Shown here: positions 17,284-27,517 of the stretch, in pieces
How the letters are laid out: every line of letters begins with the position of its first letter
Position numbering within the stretch: the first letter of the stretch is position 1
Assembly (NCBI RefSeq): GCF_002913715.1
Contig: NZ_PPCE01000009.1
Coordinates: forward strand, 62,001 to 126,000
Direction: 5' to 3'
Origin: Campylobacter concisus
GTDB taxonomy: Bacteria > Campylobacterota > Campylobacteria > Campylobacterales > Campylobacteraceae
DNA: 64,000 nucleotides
The notes under the pieces: model-generated
Database searches by the model: none
Told to the model about the DNA's origin: nothing
What the model saw: the letters and a program-made list of their open reading frames with translations, nothing else
Program-made: the position numbers and the translations under genes

Positions 17284-18816
17284 ATGAAGAAAATTTTGCT
17301 TGTCTTTTTTTTGTTGTTTGGCACTCTTTCTTATGCAAATGAAAATACCGTTGTAATAGCTATTGAGGAGCAAACACCTCGTATAAATCCACTTTACGAT
17401 GAGGATCATGATCCTACGCTTTCGCTAGTTTTTTCTGGACTTACTAGCCACGATGAAAATAGCCACGTCGTGCCTGAGCTTGCGAAGTCTTGGCAGGTGA
17501 GTGATGACGGGTTGGAGTATATTTTTGAGCTAAGAGATGATGCTTTTTGGCATGATGGGGTAAAATTTGGCGCAAAAGATGTGAAATTTACTATCGAAGC
17601 GGCTCAAAATAAGAAGCTAAACGCGCCTACTATCTCAAACTACGAGGTGGTAAAAAGCGTTGAAATTTTAGACGATTACAAAGTAAAGATCACGCTTAAT
17701 GAGCCTTTTCCGCCATTTCTTGACGCGCTTAGCTTTGGCGTTTTGCCTGAGCACATTTTAAAGGGCAAAGATATCGCGACTGATAAATTTAATGACGCAC
17801 CTATTGGCACTGGCGCATACAAGCTTGTAAAATGGAAAAAAGATGAGAGTTTGGAGTTTGTGGCAAATGATAAATTTTACAAAGGTGAGCCAAAGATAAA
17901 AAGGGTATTTTTTAAAATTGTTGGTGATGAAAATTTAAGACTTGTAGGGCTAAAAAGTGGTGAGATAGACGTCGCGCTCATCTCTCCAACTGCCGTAAAT
18001 TTCATAAAAGATGATAAAAAGCTTAGCCTACTTAAGTTTAAAAGTGCGGACTATAGAGCTTTGATGTTTAACTTTAATGATCCTCTTTTTCAAGATAAAA
18101 ATGTAAGAATCGCCCTAAACTACGCGGTAAATAAAGACGAGATAGTTAAAAAACTATTTCACGGATATGCAAGCGTAGCGAACAATCCGATAGAAAAAAG
18201 CTTTGCAAACGACAGCGAGTTTAAATTTAGCTACGATCCGCAAAAGGCTAGGGAGCTGCTTGAAAAGAGTGGCTTTAAGAAAAACAAGGCTGGCTTTTTT
18301 GAAAAGGACGGCAAGGAGCTTGGCTTTGATATCTACGCCTTTAATAACGACATATTAAGGGTCAATCTAGCCAAAATTTTAAGCAGTGAGCTAAATAAAT
18401 TTGGCGTGAGAGCAAAAGCCTACGCTAAGCCAAGAACAGCCTTTAGTATAAGCGAGGTTGATAGCTTTATTATTGGCTGGGGAAGCCCTTTTGATCCAGA
18501 CTTTCACACGTATAGAATTTTTGGTGGATTTGCCGATGTGAGTGTGAATGAAAATGGCTGGAATTTTAACCACTACAAGGACGCAAACGTCGACCTTGCC
18601 CTAAAAAATGCAAGATATACAAAGGACGTGGAGCTTAGAAAAAAATACTACAAAGAATTTCTAAAAGCGCTTTTTGAAAATCCACCTTATATTTTCATAG
18701 CCTATCTTGACTATCCGCTCGTCTTTAACAACAAAATTTCAGGCATAAAGACGCAAATTTTAGGCCACCATGGAGCTGGATTTTTATGGAACATAAGAGA
18801 GTGGCAAGTAAAATAG
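17284..18816 (+). CDS. nikZ: Nickel/peptide-type ABC transporter substrate-binding protein (NikZ-like)
   Basis: 510 residues with a signal peptide (about 1-19, cleavage after SYA) followed by a family 5 extracellular solute-binding domain; HDENSHVVPELAKSWQVSDDGLEYIFELRDDAFWHDG is the family hallmark. It captures a metal complex or short peptide in the periplasm. ATG at 17284 is preferred over GTG one codon earlier because AGGGG lies eight bases upstream. It is first of five genes matching the order nikZYXWV of C. jejuni. Peptide import is the alternative. Confidence 0.85.
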   Translation: MKKILLVFFLLFGTLSYANENTVVIAIEEQTPRINPLYDEDHDPTLSLVFSGLTSHDENSHVVPELAKSWQVSDDGLEYIFELRDDAFWHDGVKFGAKDVKFTIEAAQNKKLNAPTISNYEVVKSVEILDDYKVKITLNEPFPPFLDALSFGVLPEHILKGKDIATDKFNDAPIGTGAYKLVKWKKDESLEFVANDKFYKGEPKIKRVFFKIVGDENLRLVGLKSGEIDVALISPTAVNFIKDDKKLSLLKFKSADYRALMFNFNDPLFQDKNVRIALNYAVNKDEIVKKLFHGYASVANNPIEKSFANDSEFKFSYDPQKARELLEKSGFKKNKAGFFEKDGKELGFDIYAFNNDILRVNLAKILSSELNKFGVRAKAYAKPRTAFSISEVDSFIIGWGSPFDPDFHTYRIFGGFADVSVNENGWNFNHYKDANVDLALKNARYTKDVELRKKYYKEFLKALFENPPYIFIAYLDYPLVFNNKISGIKTQILGHHGAGFLWNIREWQVK

Positions 18817-18828
18817 TGGATAAAAACT

Positions 18829-19767
18829 TTGTTTAGAACCATTTTAAAAACAGCGATCTCAAGCCTTGGATTGCTGTTTTTTATCTCATTTTTTCTATTT
18901 TTGCTCATATACTTTTTGCCAGGCAATGTCACTGACGCGATGTTTTTGCGAAGCGAAGCGCTAAGCGTTGCCATAAAAGAGCAAATTTTAGAAAATTTGG
19001 GGCTAAAAGATGGCTTTTTTGTGCAGTATTTTAGGTGGCTAGCTCACTTTGTGACGGGGGACTTTGGCACTAGCTTTGTAAGTGGAGCAAGCGTTTTTTT
19101 ACTCATTAAAGAGAGGCTTTTAAACTCGCTTATTTTATTTTTTGCTTCGTTTTTTTTGATAGTTTTTTTATCATTTTTCTTGGGGCTTTTAAGCGCCATT
19201 TATAAAAACAAATTTGCCGATATCTTTATAAACTTTAGCTCATTTTTGCTAGCTTCCTTGCCTCATTTTTACATCGCTCTTGTGCTAATAGCGATCTTTA
19301 GCGTCTATCTAAATGTGCTGCCAAGCTCTGGGGCAAACGAGCTAGGATCTAGCGGCGTTGGGGTGAAATTTATCATCTTACCAACGCTTGCCATCATCTT
19401 GCCACACCTTGGCGCAAACGTGAAATTTGTAAGAGACAGGCTAAATCAAAGCCTAAACGCTGATTTTATCCAGACGGCTCACGCTAGAGGTTTGGGGCGT
19501 GGCAAAATTTATCTCTTTGCCATAAAGCACGCAAGCACCGATATAGTCTATTATTTCGCCACACTTGTGGCTGGCGTTTTTGCTGGCTCATACGTCATTG
19601 AGAGCATTTTTTCATTTCCAGGCATAGGCAAGCTTGGCCTTGATGCGGTGATCGCCAAAGACTATCCAGTCGCACTTGTGACCATTTTACTAACAGCTGT
19701 TTTTGTCGTTTTTGCAAATTTGCTAGCTAAAATTTTTGCTATCTTGGCAGATAAGAGAAATTTATGA
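18829..19767 (+). CDS. nikY: ABC transporter permease, NikB/DppB type
   Basis: 312-residue inner-membrane permease with about six membrane segments; the first is near residues 10-33. The cytoplasmic coupling loop near residues 206-225 (NADFIQTAHARGLGRGKIYL) is the EAA-type motif that contacts the ATPase. The start is TTG (18829), since other in-frame upstream codons run into a stop. It follows nikZ by 12 bases and overlaps the next permease by four bases. Confidence 0.85.
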   Translation: MFRTILKTAISSLGLLFFISFFLFLLIYFLPGNVTDAMFLRSEALSVAIKEQILENLGLKDGFFVQYFRWLAHFVTGDFGTSFVSGASVFLLIKERLLNSLILFFASFFLIVFLSFFLGLLSAIYKNKFADIFINFSSFLLASLPHFYIALVLIAIFSVYLNVLPSSGANELGSSGVGVKFIILPTLAIILPHLGANVKFVRDRLNQSLNADFIQTAHARGLGRGKIYLFAIKHASTDIVYYFATLVAGVFAGSYVIESIFSFPGIGKLGLDAVIAKDYPVALVTILLTAVFVVFANLLAKIFAILADKRNL

Positions 19768-20564
19768 GAAAAGTCATATTTTTCTTAGCCTATTTTGTCT
19801 TTTTAGCTCTTGTCGCATTTGCCTTTGTGACGCCATTTTTTTCTAAATTTGAGCCAAATTTCACTGACTTTATGGCGGTAAATTTAGCCCCAAGTAGCGA
19901 GCATATCTTTGGCACTGATATCCTTGGTAGGGATAATCTCATAAGAGTGGCCTACGCGCTTAAAAACTCGCTTCTTATCTTGCTTTTAGCTGGCTTTTTA
20001 ACGACGCTTTTCTCGCTCATCTACGCATACTTTGGCACAAGCAAGAGCAGGATTTGCGAGAGCCTTTTTGACAAGGGGCTTGATGCTTTTTTAAGCATAC
20101 CAAACATCGTTTTTATCATGCTTTTTAGCTCATTTAGTAGCGGAGATCTGCTCATAACCTCTTTTATCATCGCCATTTGCTCCTTTATGCAAGGCGCAAA
20201 AGTCTTTATGCAAAATTTAAGACTTAGTAAAAAGTGCGACTACGCCGAGCAAGCTGTGATAAACGGAGCTAGTAAATTTAGCCTTATCTGCTTTGAAATT
20301 TTGCCAAATTTAAAGCATTTAATAATTAGTATCTTTGGCATAAACGCGATAAACGCGGTCGTCATGGAGGCAACGCTTGGTTTTTTTGGCGTGGGTAGCG
20401 ACGCAAATAAAATAAGCCTTGGCATCATGTTAAATGAGAGCAAAGAGGCGCTTTTTCTTGGCTCTTGGTGGATGGTACTTTTCCCTGGCGTGACGCTCTT
20501 TTTGCTCATCCTCGCAACCTCGATCATCACGTCAAATTCAAAAAATGGCAATATAAAAATATGA
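19764..20564 (+). CDS. nikX: ABC transporter permease, NikC/DppC type
   Basis: 266 residues, the second permease of the importer. The segment FGTDILGRDNLIRVAYALKNSL after the first membrane helix is characteristic of NikC/DppC proteins, and YAEQAVINGASKFSLICFEILPN is the coupling loop. Five to six membrane segments are visible. It starts inside the nikY stop (ATGA) and ends inside the start of the ATPase gene, so the operon is translationally coupled throughout. Confidence 0.85.
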   Translation: MRKVIFFLAYFVFLALVAFAFVTPFFSKFEPNFTDFMAVNLAPSSEHIFGTDILGRDNLIRVAYALKNSLLILLLAGFLTTLFSLIYAYFGTSKSRICESLFDKGLDAFLSIPNIVFIMLFSSFSSGDLLITSFIIAICSFMQGAKVFMQNLRLSKKCDYAEQAVINGASKFSLICFEILPNLKHLIISIFGINAINAVVMEATLGFFGVGSDANKISLGIMLNESKEALFLGSWWMVLFPGVTLFLLILATSIITSNSKNGNIKI

Positions 20565-21241
20565 TAGAGATTAAAAATTTAAACGTTTTTTATAAGAACA
20601 AAAAGCTTTTGCGTGAGCTTGATTTTGGCATGAGTGAGGGTAAATTTATAGGTATCACAGGTGCTAGTGGCAGCGGCAAATCGCTCTTTGCAAAGAGCTT
20701 AATAAGGCTTTTTGATGATGATTTTAGAGTGAGGGCGGATAAATTTAGCATTTACAAAAAAGATATCTTAAAACTTAGCCAAAATGATCTAAAAGAGTAC
20801 CGAAAAAAGGTCGCTGCGCTCGTTTTTCAAAACTCCGTTGCCAGCCTTCATCCGCTCTTAAACGTGGGTGATCACTTCAACGCCTATCTTGGCGGCGATA
20901 ATAAAACAAATAAAGAGCTTGCATTTGCTTATTTTAGGGAGTTTGGGCTGGGTAATGCAAATCTCATCTGGCACAAATACTCATACGAACTAAGTGGTGG
21001 CGAGGCGAGCCGTGTGCAGATCGCTCTAGCACTTTGCCTGAAGCCAAAAATTTTAGTCTGTGATGAGATAACAAGCGGGCTTGATAGCATTAGCGCTAGT
21101 CATGTGGCGGGTATCTTGGAGAGTTTAAAGGGCAAGATGAGCGTCATCTTTATCTCGCACGATGAGGCGCTGACAAGCTATCTTAGTGATGAAATTTGGC
21201 AGATGAGAGATGGGCGGCTAAATTTAAAGGAAAATGCGTGA
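20561..21241 (+). CDS. nikW: ABC transporter ATP-binding protein, NikD type
   Basis: 226 residues from the ATG at 20561, which overlaps the permease stop as ATGA; a longer reading frame upstream lies inside nikX and is rejected. Walker A is GASGSGKS (about residues 31-38), the signature LSGGEASRV, and Walker B ILVCDEITSGLD. One of two ATPases of the importer. It is shorter than many oligopeptide ATPases, lacking the C-terminal oligopeptide extension, as is usual for NikD. Confidence 0.85.
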   Translation: MIEIKNLNVFYKNKKLLRELDFGMSEGKFIGITGASGSGKSLFAKSLIRLFDDDFRVRADKFSIYKKDILKLSQNDLKEYRKKVAALVFQNSVASLHPLLNVGDHFNAYLGGDNKTNKELAFAYFREFGLGNANLIWHKYSYELSGGEASRVQIALALCLKPKILVCDEITSGLDSISASHVAGILESLKGKMSVIFISHDEALTSYLSDEIWQMRDGRLNLKENA

Positions 21242-21987
21242 AAATAAGGCTTGAAAACGTCTCAAAAAGTTTAAACTTTAAGGAGCATTTTAACGCTAGA
21301 GCTGAAGTGCTGCACCTTTTAGAGGGGATAAATTACGAGCTTGATGATGGCGAAAATTTAGCCATTTTGGGGCAAAGCGGCAGTGGCAAAAGCACGCTTG
21401 CAAAGCTTATATCATTTAGTGAGCCAAAAAGTGGGGGCAAAATTTATATAAACGATAAAGAGATCACGGACAAAAATGAGCTTAAAAAAGATATCAGATA
21501 TATCTTGCAAAACCAAAAACAAGCCCTAAATCCAGCGCTAAAAGTAAAAACCGCGATCGCTCACGTGAGGTCATATCTTAAGCTTAGTTTTAGCGAAAAT
21601 GAGCTTAAAGAGCTTTTGGCAAATTTAAATTTAAAAGATGAAATTTTAGAAAAATTCCCCTCTCAACTAAGTGGCGGTGAGGCGACAAGGGTCGGGATAC
21701 TGCTAGCACTTCTTTCAAAGCCAAAAATCTTAATCTGTGACGAGATAACAAGCGGACTTGATAACGAGACAAAGCAAAAGATCATAAATTTGCTTTTAAG
21801 CTTAGATGAAAAGATCAGCATTATCTTTATCACGCACGATATCCTAAGTGCGATGAAGATAGCGCAAAAGGTGCTAATAATCGAGGCTGGCAAGCAGGTG
21901 GCGTGGGGTAAATTTGAAGATCTCACAAACCAAAATGTCCTTAAAAAATACCTCGATGCTGCAAAAATTTATAAAAATAATCTTTGA
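21238..21987 (+). CDS. nikV: ABC transporter ATP-binding protein, NikE type
   Basis: 249 residues from GTG at 21238, overlapping the nikW stop as GTGA. Walker A GQSGSGKST, signature LSGGEATRV and Walker B ILICDEITSGLD are complete. It is the second ATPase of the five-gene importer. The neighbouring ATPase shares the unusual DEITSGLD form of the D-loop, in keeping with a duplicated pair. The queH promoter begins directly at its stop codon. Confidence 0.85.
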   Translation: MKIRLENVSKSLNFKEHFNARAEVLHLLEGINYELDDGENLAILGQSGSGKSTLAKLISFSEPKSGGKIYINDKEITDKNELKKDIRYILQNQKQALNPALKVKTAIAHVRSYLKLSFSENELKELLANLNLKDEILEKFPSQLSGGEATRVGILLALLSKPKILICDEITSGLDNETKQKIINLLLSLDEKISIIFITHDILSAMKIAQKVLIIEAGKQVAWGKFEDLTNQNVLKKYLDAAKIYKNNL

Positions 21988-21993
21988 TATAAT
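21988..21993 (+). promoter_or_regulatory. -10 box of the queH promoter
   Basis: Perfect TATAAT beginning one base after the nikV stop and 22 bases before the queH TTG. It indicates that queH can be transcribed independently of the nickel operon. Confidence 0.6.
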
Positions 21994-22014
21994 GCGAGCA
22001 AAAAAGGTTAAATT

Positions 22015-23088
22015 TTGCTAGTTCACATCTGCTGCTCGGTCGATAGCCACTACTTTTTACAGCGCCTACGAAAAGACTTCCCAAATGAACGAATAGTAGG
22101 CTATTTTTATGATCCAAACATACATCCATATAGCGAATTTTTACTGCGTTTTGAGGACGTGAAACGAAGCTGTGAGAAGCTTGGCATCAAGCTTTTATGC
22201 GGCGAGTATGACTACGAAGCGTGGCTTGGTGGCACAAAAGGACTTGAAAACGAGCCAGAAAAGGGCAAAAGGTGCGAATACTGCTTTGATTTTCGTATGA
22301 AAGACTCCGCTAAAAAGGCACTTGAGCTAGGATTTGGTAAGATCACGACGACACTTTTGATGAGCCCAAAAAAGGACTTTTCTCAGCTTAAAAAGGCGCT
22401 TGATGAGGCGGTGGCTGGCTCAAATTTAGAGGCAGTCGCAGTTGATTATAGAAAAAATGGCGGCACAAGCGAGCAGTTTATCCTCGCTAAAAAAGACAAG
22501 CTCTATCACCAAAACTACTGCGGCTGCGTCTTTGCGCTAAAAAAACAGCGCGACTCGCAAAATTTGCCCCAAAGTGAGCTAATGAGCGAGCTACACGCAA
22601 GAGCGCTTTATGGCAGCATTGAGGCTAGACTTGAGCTTTACAAAAAGGTGCGCCTTTGCGAGGCAAAGGGGGAGAAATTTCACCTTTTTAGAAGGCGATT
22701 TTTAAACTACAGGCTTTTGCGCGCTAGTGTTAAATTTGATGGAGTTGTGGTGTCAAGCTACTTTGTGCTCTACTCTGGCTTTAAAAGAGAGAATTTAAAG
22801 CTAAATGTGGAGCGCGACTGCGAGATCGATGATGAGCTAAAAGAGGGCGCGATATTTATGAGCATAGAGCGCTTTAATAAATTTACAAATAGCAAATTTA
22901 AAAGCGTTGATGAGCTTTGCAAAAGGCCGCTTGAGCTTGGCGCTGAGATGAAATTTCGTAGGCAGATATGCGGGGAGTTTTCGCAAAGTCCTATAATTAT
23001 CTTAGACGAAGTCAAAAAGGGCAGCTACGAAATTTACGCAAAGGCTGTTTTTTACAACGACAGCGAAGAAATTTTGGTTTTAGACTAA
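22015..23088 (+). CDS. queH: Epoxyqueuosine reductase QueH with long C-terminal extension
   Basis: Last step of queuosine synthesis in tRNA, cobalamin-independent type (DUF208). The conserved cysteines are C6/C7 (HICCSVDS), C87/C90 (RCEYCFDFRM) and C169/C171 (NYCGCVFA), which bind iron-sulfur and metal centres. The start is TTG at 22015 with AAAAAGG upstream; it places the CC pair at the expected N-terminal spot. The core ends near residue 185. The remaining 170 residues are an extension I cannot assign; related Helicobacter proteins are, as far as I recall, similarly long. Confidence 0.85.
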   Translation: MLVHICCSVDSHYFLQRLRKDFPNERIVGYFYDPNIHPYSEFLLRFEDVKRSCEKLGIKLLCGEYDYEAWLGGTKGLENEPEKGKRCEYCFDFRMKDSAKKALELGFGKITTTLLMSPKKDFSQLKKALDEAVAGSNLEAVAVDYRKNGGTSEQFILAKKDKLYHQNYCGCVFALKKQRDSQNLPQSELMSELHARALYGSIEARLELYKKVRLCEAKGEKFHLFRRRFLNYRLLRASVKFDGVVVSSYFVLYSGFKRENLKLNVERDCEIDDELKEGAIFMSIERFNKFTNSKFKSVDELCKRPLELGAEMKFRRQICGEFSQSPIIILDEVKKGSYEIYAKAVFYNDSEEILVLD

Positions 23089-23200
23089 AAGGCGAGTTTA
23101 TAAAATTTATCTTAAAGCAGTGAATTAAATTTTGCCACATAAGGCGAAATTTAGAGATTTTTAAAAGAGGCTAATAATTTTTTTCTTAGTATAAATTTGT

Positions 23201-23206
23201 TACAAT
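23201..23206 (+). promoter_or_regulatory. -10 box of the fabZ promoter
   Basis: TACAAT preceded by TG-T, 32 bases before the fabZ GTG, in the 149-base gap after queH. It probably drives fabZ-lpxA-clpX and possibly the genes beyond. Confidence 0.5.
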
Positions 23207-23237
23207 CGCCACAAATTTACATTACTAAGGCTAAAAC

Positions 23238-23684
23238 GTGATAGACGTCGTAGAAATTCAAAAAATTCTCCCACATAGATTTCCATTTTTGCTTATCGAT
23301 AGAGTTGTCGAGCTAGAGCCAGCTAAGAATATCGTCGCTTATAAAAATGTAACCATTGGTGAGCCGATATTTCAGGGGCACTTCCCAGGTCACCCGATCT
23401 ATCCTGGCGTGATGATCATTGAAGGCATGGCACAAGCTGGTGGCGTGCTAGCGTTTAAGAGTATGAGCGACGAGCATCAGGCTGGTATCGAGAATAAAGT
23501 GGTTTATTTTATGAGCATAGACGGAGCAAAATTTCGCCATCCTGTTCGCCCTGGAGATAGACTAGAGTATAGACTAAATGTGCTAAAGCATAAGGGAAAT
23601 ATTTGGGTGCTTGAAGGCAAGGCATATGTAGATGACGCACTTTGCGCCGAGGCTGAACTAAAAGCGATGATAGTAGATAAATAG
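23238..23684 (+). CDS. fabZ: 3-hydroxyacyl-ACP dehydratase
   Basis: 148-residue hot-dog fold enzyme of fatty acid synthesis. [14 protein letters not shown] and the catalytic helix region [25 protein letters not shown] (catalytic His and Glu) are intact. The start is GTG (23238); no better ATG gives the full N-terminus. It is directly upstream of lpxA (20-base gap), the classic pairing in lipid A synthesis, because both draw on 3-hydroxyacyl-ACP. Confidence 0.96.
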   Translation: MIDVVEIQKILPHRFPFLLIDRVVELEPAKNIVAYKNVTIGEPIFQGHFPGHPIYPGVMIIEGMAQAGGVLAFKSMSDEHQAGIENKVVYFMSIDGAKFRHPVRPGDRLEYRLNVLKHKGNIWVLEGKAYVDDALCAEAELKAMIVDK

Positions 23685-23704
23685 GCTTTAAAAAAAGAGA
23701 GACA

Positions 23705-24493
23705 ATGAAAAATATCCACCAAACAGCCGTTATAGAAGATGGAGCGATCATTGGAGATGACGCAAATATCGAGGCTTATGCATTTGTAAGTAAAGATGCG
23801 GTCCTTGGCAACAACGTCACGATAAAGCAAGGCGCAAGGGTGCTTGGCAAGACTAAAATCGGCGATAACTCTCGTGTATTTAGCTATGCGATCGTGGGCG
23901 ATATCCCGCAAGATATCAGCTATAAAGATGAGATTGATACCGGCGTCATTATCGGCGAGCACGCAACTATACGTGAGTTTTGCACGATAAACTCAGGCAC
24001 GCACAAAGGCGATGGTATAACAAGGATCGGTGATAATGCTTTTATAATGGCATATTCTCACATTGCACACGACTGCATAATAGGCAGTAACGTCATTTTG
24101 GCAAATAACGCAACCCTGGCAGGTCACGTCGAGCTTGGTGATTATGCTGTTGTGGGCGGTCTTACGCCAATTCATCAGTTTGTTAGAGTAGGGGAAAGCT
24201 GCATGATTGCAGGTGCAAGCGCGCTTAGCCAAGATGTAGTGCCATTTTGCCTAGCTGAGGGCAACAGAGCTTATATAAGAAGCTTAAATTTAGTCGGCAT
24301 TAGGCGTAGATTTGACAAAGAGCAGGTTGAAGAGCTTGTTCGCGCTTATAAATTTTTGTTTAATCAAGGCATTAGCCTAAAAGATCAAGCAAACGAACTA
24401 ATCGCAAAAACCAGCGATGAAAATGTTAAAAAAATGTGTAAATTTATATTAGAAACGACAAGAGGAATTCCGCTTGCAAAAGGAAGAGATTAA
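23705..24493 (+). CDS. lpxA: UDP-N-acetylglucosamine acyltransferase
   Basis: First step of lipid A synthesis: transfers 3-hydroxyacyl from ACP to UDP-GlcNAc. 262 residues, with a left-handed beta helix of hexapeptide repeats ([IV]-G-x-x-x-x) over the first 190 residues and a helical C-terminus. The catalytic histidine lies in [13 protein letters not shown]. An AGAGAG-type ribosome site precedes the ATG. The stop overlaps the clpX start by one base. Confidence 0.96.
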   Translation: MKNIHQTAVIEDGAIIGDDANIEAYAFVSKDAVLGNNVTIKQGARVLGKTKIGDNSRVFSYAIVGDIPQDISYKDEIDTGVIIGEHATIREFCTINSGTHKGDGITRIGDNAFIMAYSHIAHDCIIGSNVILANNATLAGHVELGDYAVVGGLTPIHQFVRVGESCMIAGASALSQDVVPFCLAEGNRAYIRSLNLVGIRRRFDKEQVEELVRAYKFLFNQGISLKDQANELIAKTSDENVKKMCKFILETTRGIPLAKGRD

Positions 24494-25725
24494 TGGCTAG
24501 AAAGTGTAATTTTTGTGGCGAGGCTGAGTCTGCTGAGAGAAGATTACTCGCTGATATCGAAGGGAACGCCTATATATGCGAGTATTGTATCGCTGCTGCA
24601 TACGATATGATACATGGAGATACTAGCGTAGAAGAGAGTAAAAATGACGAAACGATAGAGTATCAAAAGCTCACACCAAAGGAGTTAAAAGCGGTACTTG
24701 ATAACTACGTGATCGGTCAAGACAGGGCTAAAAAGGTCTTTAGTGTCGGCGTATATAACCACTATAAGAGAATTTTTAAACAAAGCGACATTAAAGACGA
24801 TACTGAAATTTCAAAATCAAACATCTTACTTGTTGGCCCAACTGGAAGCGGCAAGACGTTAATGGCTCAGACTTTGGCGAGATTTCTTGACGTGCCTATC
24901 GCTATTTGTGATGCTACGAGTCTAACTGAAGCTGGATATGTTGGAGAAGATGTTGAAAATATCCTTACTAGGCTTTTACAAGCTGCAAATGGTGACGTGA
25001 AAAAGGCGGAGCAAGGCATTGTCTTTGTAGATGAGATCGATAAGATCGCTAGAATGAGTGAAAATAGAAGCATCACAAGAGACGTTTCAGGCGAAGGCGT
25101 ACAACAAGCACTTTTAAAGATCATCGAAGGAAGCGTTGTAAATATCCCACCAAAAGGCGGCAGAAAACATCCAAACCAAGACTTCATTCAGATAGATACG
25201 ACAAATATCTTGTTTGTTTGCGGTGGTGCATTTGACGGACTTCTTGATATTATCGAGAGAAGGGTTGGTAAAAACGTACTTGGATTTAACCAAGAAAAAC
25301 GTGGCAAAAATGAAAAAGAAAATTTACTAAGCCTACTTGAGCCAGACGATCTAGTAAGATATGGCCTCATTCCAGAGCTTATTGGTAGACTTCACGTAGT
25401 AGCTACTTTGAATGAGATAACAAAAGAAGATATGGTTAAAATTTTAACCGAGCCAAAAAATGCGATATTAAAACAATATCAAAAGCTTTGTGCGATTGAC
25501 GGCGCTACGCTTAAATTTGATGATGAGGCACTTGAAGAGATAGCAAGTCTAGCTATTGAGAGAAAGACCGGAGCTAGAGGGCTTAGAAGTATAATGGAAG
25601 AGCTTATGACAGACATAATGTATGAGCTACCAGAGTTAAAAGAGTATGATATTGTTATCTCAAAAGAGACTGTAAAAGATAAGGCAAAGCCAATTTTAAT
25701 AAAGCACGATAAGAAAATAGCGTAA
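24493..25725 (+). CDS. clpX: ATP-dependent Clp protease ATP-binding subunit ClpX
   Basis: AAA+ unfoldase that feeds substrates to ClpP. The N-terminal zinc-binding domain has C5/C8 and C29/C32. Walker A GPTGSGKT lies near residues 116-123, Walker [11 protein letters not shown] follows, then the pore loop region GYVGEDVEN. The IGF-type loop for ClpP contact is represented by VLGF. 410 residues is normal. It overlaps lpxA by one base and precedes mreB by nine bases. Confidence 0.97.
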   Translation: MARKCNFCGEAESAERRLLADIEGNAYICEYCIAAAYDMIHGDTSVEESKNDETIEYQKLTPKELKAVLDNYVIGQDRAKKVFSVGVYNHYKRIFKQSDIKDDTEISKSNILLVGPTGSGKTLMAQTLARFLDVPIAICDATSLTEAGYVGEDVENILTRLLQAANGDVKKAEQGIVFVDEIDKIARMSENRSITRDVSGEGVQQALLKIIEGSVVNIPPKGGRKHPNQDFIQIDTTNILFVCGGAFDGLLDIIERRVGKNVLGFNQEKRGKNEKENLLSLLEPDDLVRYGLIPELIGRLHVVATLNEITKEDMVKILTEPKNAILKQYQKLCAIDGATLKFDDEALEEIASLAIERKTGARGLRSIMEELMTDIMYELPELKEYDIVISKETVKDKAKPILIKHDKKIA

Positions 25726-25734
25726 AGGAAATAG

Positions 25735-26772
25735 ATGTTTTTAGATCAGGTTATAGGTTTTTTCTCAAGTGATATGGGTATAGATCTCGGTACGGCAAAT
25801 ACACTTGTTTTGGTAAAGGATAAAGGCATAATAATAAATGAACCTTCTGTTGTTGCAGTAAGGCGTGAGAAATATGGCAAACAAAAAATTTTAGCGGTCG
25901 GACATGCTGCAAAAGAGATGGTAGGAAAAACTCCAGGCGATATCGAGGCGATAAGGCCGATGAGAGATGGCGTTATTGCGGATTTTGATATGACTGAGCG
26001 TATGATACGCTATTTTATAGAAAAGACTCACAAAAGAAAAAGCTTTTTACGCCCAAGGATCATCATCTCAGTTCCTTATGGACTTACTCAGGTCGAAAGA
26101 AAAGCTGTTAGAGAAAGCGCCTTAAGTGCTGGAGCAAGAGAAGTATTTTTGATCGAAGAGCCTATGGCAGCAGCGATTGGCGCAAATTTACCAGTTCGTG
26201 AGCCACAAGGCAATCTAGTAGTTGATATCGGTGGCGGTACGACTGAGATAGGTGTTGTCTCACTTGGTGGCCTAGTTATTTCAAAATCAATCCGCACAGC
26301 TGGCGATAAGATTGATATTAGCATTGTTAATTACATAAAAGAGAAATATAACCTACTAATAGGTGAGCGAACTGGCGAGGAGATAAAGATTGCTGTAGGT
26401 TCTGCCGTGCAGCTTGAAAAAGAGATAAGCGTAGTGGTAAAAGGACGCGACCAAGTGAGTGGTCTTTTAAGTAGGGTTGAGCTAACAAGCGAAGATGTAA
26501 GAGAGGCGATGAGAGAACCACTAAAAGAGATCGCAGATGCGCTTAAAACCGTGCTTGAGATGATGCCGCCTGATCTTGCGGGCGATATCGTGGAGACTGG
26601 TATCGTACTAACTGGTGGTGGAGCGCTCATTAGAGGACTTGATAAATTTTTATCTGATATCGTTAAACTTCCAGTTTTTGTAGCAGATGAGCCACTTCTC
26701 GCGGTTGCTAGAGGAACTGGCAAGGCACTTGAAGAGATTGGGCTTTTACAACAGCTGACAAATGAAGAGTAA
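25735..26772 (+). CDS. mreB: Rod-shape determining protein MreB
   Basis: Bacterial actin that organises cell-wall elongation. 345 residues, with the phosphate-1 loop MGIDLGTANTLV, the phosphate-2 motif VVDIGGGTTEIGVVSLGG and the adenosine motif GIVLTGGGALIRGLDKFL all intact. AAAGGAAA precedes the ATG. mreC follows with an 11-base overlap, the usual partner arrangement. Confidence 0.97.
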   Translation: MFLDQVIGFFSSDMGIDLGTANTLVLVKDKGIIINEPSVVAVRREKYGKQKILAVGHAAKEMVGKTPGDIEAIRPMRDGVIADFDMTERMIRYFIEKTHKRKSFLRPRIIISVPYGLTQVERKAVRESALSAGAREVFLIEEPMAAAIGANLPVREPQGNLVVDIGGGTTEIGVVSLGGLVISKSIRTAGDKIDISIVNYIKEKYNLLIGERTGEEIKIAVGSAVQLEKEISVVVKGRDQVSGLLSRVELTSEDVREAMREPLKEIADALKTVLEMMPPDLAGDIVETGIVLTGGGALIRGLDKFLSDIVKLPVFVADEPLLAVARGTGKALEEIGLLQQLTNEE

Positions 26773-27517
26773 GATTGTTCTTTTTGTTTTTATAGCATTG
26801 CTTGCTACGGCCTCAGTTTTTAAGGGAGAAATTTTAAGTAATCTTTCTATCGGGTTTAGTAACTATGCTACAAATTCATACGACAATTTTGCTAAAAGCG
26901 TGAAAGACTATATAAACGAATATTTTAGGCAGGCTAGCGAGATAGAAAAACTAAGAGCGCAAAATGAAGAGCTAGAGCGCTCAGCCACGCTTCTTTCTAC
27001 TTTTGCGAACGAGCTAAATCAAATTTTAAAAGATAAAAACTCAACTGCCTATGCCCCAGCTGTAAAGCTAGTAAAAGGGCTTAGCTACGTGCATATTGGG
27101 GATTATAATAAAATTTGGATAAGCGAGTTTGAAGGATACGATCCAAATAAAATTTACGGGCTCATCTATCAAGGAAATAGCGCTGGTATCGTCATCGCAA
27201 AAGATGGCAAGCCACTAGCTTACTTGCAAAATGACCCAAAAAGTATATTTGCGGTTTACATAGGAAATGACAAAATTCCAGGCGTCGCGCATGGAAATCA
27301 AGGCCAAATAATGGTGAAATTTATCCCACAATGGCTCAGCCCAAAAGAGGGCGATGAGGTTTTTACGAGCGGACTTGATGGGATATTTTTTAGTGGGGTG
27401 CCAGTAGGGCGCGTGAGTAAAATTTTAAAAGAGAGCTCCTATCAAAGCGTGATAGTTGAGCCCTATGCGAAGCTAAACATACCAAACTACCTATACGTTG
27501 TAACAAAGGAAAAATAA
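26762..27517 (+). CDS. mreC: Rod-shape determining protein MreC
   Basis: 251 residues: one N-terminal membrane segment (about 5-22), a coiled coil (about 55-90, [18 protein letters not shown]) and the periplasmic double beta-barrel domain with the typical [21 protein letters not shown]. It links MreB to the wall synthases. It is somewhat shorter than the E. coli form. The ATG lies inside mreB and the stop overlaps the carB start by one base. Confidence 0.92.
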   Translation: MKSKIVLFVFIALLATASVFKGEILSNLSIGFSNYATNSYDNFAKSVKDYINEYFRQASEIEKLRAQNEELERSATLLSTFANELNQILKDKNSTAYAPAVKLVKGLSYVHIGDYNKIWISEFEGYDPNKIYGLIYQGNSAGIVIAKDGKPLAYLQNDPKSIFAVYIGNDKIPGVAHGNQGQIMVKFIPQWLSPKEGDEVFTSGLDGIFFSGVPVGRVSKILKESSYQSVIVEPYAKLNIPNYLYVVTKEK

